Positions 61,111-64,000 of a stretch of DNA of 64,000 nt are shown piece after piece. Under the pieces are notes generated by a model. It made no database searches. It saw only the letters and a program-made list of their open reading frames with translations, and was not told the origin of the DNA. A program made the translations under genes and the position numbers. Source of the stretch: an uncultured Tenacibaculum sp. (GTDB lineage Bacteria; Bacteroidota; Bacteroidia; Flavobacteriales; Flavobacteriaceae); contig NZ_CANNBW010000012.1 in assembly GCF_947502995.1 (NCBI RefSeq), positions 101,722 through 165,721 of the forward strand, in the 5' to 3' direction. Each line of letters starts with the position of its first letter. The stretch's first letter is position 1.

Positions 61111-62325
61111 CTAATTAAATAAATTTCCATTCACTTTTTTATACAAACGAATGGCATATCCATCAGACATACTAGCTATGTAGCTACAAATTTGCATAAT
61201 TCTATCATATAAATTTTCTTTTGGTTCTTGGTATTCTTCAGGGAGTAAATTCAGTACTAATTTATCGTAATTAGATTTTTTTTCGTCATATTTATTATTT
61301 AAAGCGACGACAAAAACATCTAATAAATCTGCTATAATTTTATATCCTGAAACTTCTTTCTCAATAACTTCTTTACTCTTATAGATCTTTTCTACACTAA
61401 TATTTATAATGTCACGTATTTGAGCTTCAAACTTACATTTGTCTAATAATGCATTATTGAATTTACCTTGTAAAATAGCTTCTTCATTATCTAAGAATAT
61501 AGAAACAGCCTCACCAACTAGAGTATTAATTGCAATAGCTCTTAAATATGCAGTTCTATCTTTTTTATATTTTAAGGAATAATACTTATCTCTATTAATG
61601 TTAGATACTAATTTGGACATATATTCTAAAGCGTAACTTTCATCTATAAGACCAAGGTTAATTCCATCTTCAAAGTCGATAATAGTATAGCAAATATCAT
61701 CAGCAGCTTCCACTAAATAGGCTAAAGGATGACGATGAAAAGCAATTTCATTTCTATCTTTTTTTAGCATTCCTAAATCTTCAACTAAATCTAAAAAAGC
61801 TTCTTTTTCAGATTGAAAAAAACCGTATTTTTTATCAGAAATTTCTTTAGTTGGTTTTTTAGGAAGACTTTCTTTTGGGTATTTTATAAAGGCTCCTAAA
61901 GTAGCATATGATAAACGTAAACCACCAGGAGTTCCTGCTCTATCTTCAGTAACTATTTTTAAGCCATTAGCATTTCCTTCAAAATCAATAATATCTTGAT
62001 ATTCTTTTTCTGTTAATCGCTCTTTGTATTGTTTTCCGTTACCTGTTTTAAAATATTCTCCAATAGCTTTTTCCCCTGAATGGCCAAAAGGAGGATTACC
62101 AATATCATGCATTACAGAAGCAGCTGCTACAATAGCTCCAAAATCGTTAAAAGTATATCCTAATTTTTTTAAGTTAGGATGTCGTTCTAATAATTCTTTT
62201 CCAACTCTTCTTCCTAATGTTCTTCCAACAACAGAAACTTCTAAGCTGTGTGTAAGTCTTGTATGTACAAAATCAGTTTTCGATAATGGAATAACTTGTG
62301 TTTTATCTTGTAAACTTCTAAAAGG
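61111..62325 (-). pseudogene. dgt: 5'-truncated dGTPase gene
   Basis: The frame continues without stop from 61111 back to 62325, reading SPFRSLQDKTQVIPLSKTDF.. TRLTHSLEVSVVG.. VMHDIGNPPFGHSGEKAIG. This is the body of a deoxyguanosinetriphosphate triphosphohydrolase with the HD motif (H, HD and the GHSGE loop) present. About 45-55 N-terminal residues and the promoter are missing: upstream of 62325 the sequence becomes the end of another gene (a copy of 54468-54593). The first in-frame ATG (62112) would remove the first metal-binding His, so the gene is most likely inactive. Confidence 0.85.
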
Positions 62326-62451
62326 AGAAGAAAAGTTACAGGAACATTCACAGATTCAATAAAATTTAAAATAACAAATGACGACGGTTCAGAAGAAACA
62401 ATAATAACAGAAGTTACTATAGAGTTTTTAGCGAATCAGTCTAAACTTTAA
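62326..62451 (+). repeat. Fragment duplicated from 54468-54593
   Basis: It is nearly identical to the last 126 bases of the gene at 53988, at a constant offset of 7,858 bases, and joined directly to truncated dgt. Confidence 0.9.
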
Positions 62452-62521
62452 TGATTTCAATTTCCCAAAAAATAATAGTAGATAATTAGTTTTTTTGATA
62501 GAAATGTTTGTTCTGCTTTAG

Positions 62522-62553
62522 GTCTCAGTATTTATAATACTGGGACTTTTTAA
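62522..62553 (+). terminator. Duplicated terminator
   Basis: GTCTCAGTATT and AATACTGGGAC hairpin followed by TTTTTAAT, a copy of 56821-56852 with a changed loop base. Confidence 0.75.
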
Positions 62554-62557
62554 TAAT

Positions 62558-62586
62558 AATGTTAACCTTTTTTCTGAAAAAACATA
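62558..62586 (+). promoter_or_regulatory. 29-bp element, copy 3
   Basis: AATGTTAACCTTTTTT on the left and AACATA on the right; 31 bases before ATG 62617. Confidence 0.5.
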
Positions 62587-62616
62587 AATAGACGTACAAT
62601 CAAAAAACACAAAGAA

Positions 62617-63216
62617 ATGAAAAAAAGTAATCTTTTATTAGCGCTAATTTTAGCTGTTAATTTTTATTCATGTAGTAAAGATGAACAAACTATTAATGAA
62701 GAAGTTGTTCAGGAAATAAATGAAGAACTTCAACTTACAATTGAGTTTGCAGATGGACCACACAAAGGAATTTACACATTCATAGAAATTGAAAATAAGT
62801 TTGATAGTAACATTGATGGAGATCTATTTAATGGAAATTCAAGTTTCGAATTTAAAAATATAACAACAGAAAATAATCTCATTTTAAATAACTTCAGAAG
62901 AACTTTAAAAGGATCTGTAGGTATTGGAAAAATAGAAAGTATTGAATTTACCAATGGTTGCGGAAGTCTTTTTTTTAGAGATGAAAACAATAGTTTTTCT
63001 TACAAAGAAATACGAGCAGATTTTACAGGTTGTTCTACTACTGAAGTGTTGGAAGTCTCATCTTGGCAAAAAGATTTAGCCTACGAAAAACGAAAAATAA
63101 AAGCACAATTTCAGGAGGATATAACAATGCAAATTATAAAAGACGATAACAGTATTTCAGAAGTAAATACTACGATTAAAGTGAATTTTATTGCAGAACA
63201 AAAAAAATTGATTTAA
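62617..63216 (+). CDS. Lipoprotein of the GCG/DFTGC paralogue family, member 3
   Basis: 199 residues, differing from the 56916 protein at only a few positions (for example GIYTFIEIE for GTYTFKEIE, GSVGIGK for GSLDIGK). The lipobox and all family landmarks are retained, so both copies seem intact. It probably arose by the recent duplication. It is paired with 63218. Confidence 0.85.
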   Translation: MKKSNLLLALILAVNFYSCSKDEQTINEEVVQEINEELQLTIEFADGPHKGIYTFIEIENKFDSNIDGDLFNGNSSFEFKNITTENNLILNNFRRTLKGSVGIGKIESIEFTNGCGSLFFRDENNSFSYKEIRADFTGCSTTEVLEVSSWQKDLAYEKRKIKAQFQEDITMQIIKDDNSISEVNTTIKVNFIAEQKKLI

Positions 63217-63217
63217 G

Positions 63218-63898
63218 ATGAAGAAAATATTGAATTATAGTTTGTTTTTATTGATTTTATTATCGTTTTCATGTAGTAAAGATGATGAAGTTTTAGAGGA
63301 AGTAAAACCGTTACATGAGGCGGTAGTTGGTAATTTAAATAATGCTTTGAATTTTACAGCGTTACCAGATGCTATGGTTGTTAATACTAATGAAACATCG
63401 AAAGAAGCTGTTACTGCTTTTGATGATCTTGTTAGAATTGCGGATCAGATTGTAACTTTTTTAGAAGTGCCAAAGACTACAATTTCCTCAGATATTACAA
63501 ATAATAAAGAATCATTTAGTTGGTTAGATAATCTTTTTGGCGATACTGTAGAGGTAAATTACGAAATAGAGAAGGAATCTGACAGATATGTTTTCAGTTA
63601 TAAAGCTACTAAAGGTGATTTTTCTTTAGAATTTATAAAAGGAAACACATTATTAGATGAAAATGCAGGGATTTTTATAATAAATGAAGGAAATGCAATT
63701 GGATCTTTAAGTTGGGAAATCACAGAAAAAGATTTAATAATAGAGCTACTTTTTGAAGGAAAAACTACTTTAACTTATAATAAAACAGATAAATCTGGAA
63801 CCTTAATTAGTGGAGATATAACATACCAATGGAATGAAGATGGTAGTGGTTCATTAACAGACACAAGTTTAAATACACCAGTTGTAAAAACATGGTAA
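63218..63898 (+). CDS. Lipoprotein of unknown function (duplicate of 57517)
   Basis: 226 residues, identical to the protein at 57517 except near residues 48-51 (ALPDAM for VLPGAM). The lipobox is retained. It follows the paralogous lipoprotein by 1 base, as in the source copy. Confidence 0.85.
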   Translation: MKKILNYSLFLLILLSFSCSKDDEVLEEVKPLHEAVVGNLNNALNFTALPDAMVVNTNETSKEAVTAFDDLVRIADQIVTFLEVPKTTISSDITNNKESFSWLDNLFGDTVEVNYEIEKESDRYVFSYKATKGDFSLEFIKGNTLLDENAGIFIINEGNAIGSLSWEITEKDLIIELLFEGKTTLTYNKTDKSGTLISGDITYQWNEDGSGSLTDTSLNTPVVKTW

Positions 63899-63925
63899 TT
63901 TATCATGATGATTAATAATTTGTTT

Positions 63926-64000
63926 GAGTCGTCCTAAAATAGGTTGACAGTTTTAAAAAGTATTATTTAAACCAGAGAAGCTAGCTTCTCTGGTTTTTTG
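63926..64000. other. Possible insertion-sequence end at right edge
   Basis: Directly after the duplication ends, GAGTCGTCCTAAAATAGG and TTGACAGTTTT resemble the terminal inverted repeat of IS3-like elements, and a perfect hairpin AACCAGAGAAGC/GCTTCTCTGGTT with T run (63972-64000) follows. No transposase is visible before the window ends. The identification is tentative. Confidence 0.35.

Larger units (their letters stand above)
62465..63925 (+). repeat. Second copy of the 1.46-kb direct repeat
   Basis: Copy of 56764-58226 with very few changes; the fragment just before it derives from another part of the same run, so the copy is mosaic. Confidence 0.9.

Noticed and set aside
62024..62362. 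Plus-strand 112-codon ORF
   Set aside because: It is the antisense shadow of dgt and crosses the recombination junction.

Overview
The window looks like chromosome of a low-GC marine member of the Bacteroidota, most likely family Flavobacteriaceae and perhaps Tenacibaculum-like. The reasons are very A+T-rich DNA, many promoters with the Bacteroidetes -7 box TAnnTTTG, several secreted proteins ending in a type A sorting domain of the type IX secretion system (T9SS), and housekeeping genes of flavobacterial type. The species assignment is inference.

Region 1 (1-12.7 kb) is the most unusual accessory block. It runs: a very large protein cut by the left edge, a hydrophobic toxin-carrier-like protein, a downstream or frameshifted ORF ending in a deaminase-like toxin domain, a SUKH (SMI1/KNR4) immunity protein, two paralogous fibre-like proteins, a DUF2589 protein with two partner genes, and a TIGR02594/CHAP-like lysin. 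Three of its transcription units start from closely similar promoters. Each has the sequence ACATTTTA at the same distance upstream and a long structured leader. I read it as one co-regulated toxin or particle system that I cannot match to a described one.

Region 2 (12.7-20.4 kb) is ordinary: an AraC regulator, an AhpD-like gene with a tiny CPNCWGY protein and a cupredoxin-like protein, a membrane helix-hairpin-helix/OmpA pair, an ankyrin protein, rplY, prs, tRNA-Leu(CAA) and purD. Region 3 (20.4-29.3 kb) holds a group of secreted T9SS proteins (an M43 protease, coathanger-type and fibronectin III proteins), a lipoprotein, and a TPR histidine kinase with a LuxR-type regulator. Region 4 (29.4-45.0 kb) is a long minus-strand run: rnpA, an S41 protease, a DUF6909-like protein, then a complete Wzx/Wzy-type polysaccharide locus (wzz-like, gmd, fcl, wzx, wzy, ligase, glycosyltransferases, wcaF- and wcaJ-like).

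Region 5 (45.0-50.0 kb) contains a glutaryl-CoA dehydrogenase and then, on the minus strand, a lipoprotein, a LytS-like kinase and a LytTR regulator. Immediately downstream of these are four previously unlabelled tiny genes of 33-35 codons. All four encode peptides ending in ASYA(L/I)QH. Three carry a closely similar 31-bp element, a good candidate LytTR operator, just upstream of their promoters. I consider this kinase/regulator/peptide array the best candidate for an undescribed system in the window.

Region 6 (50.0-64.0 kb) has a small flavoprotein, MarC, DUF3109, an ECF sigma factor with a TPR membrane protein, a DUF4412 protein, a family of paralogous lipoproteins, and a 920-residue T9SS protein with Asp-box-like repeats. 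A 1.6-kb mosaic duplication of the lipoprotein pair abuts a 5'-truncated dgt gene on one side and an IS-like end on the other. A 29-bp element recurs upstream of the DUF4412 gene and of both lipoprotein pairs.
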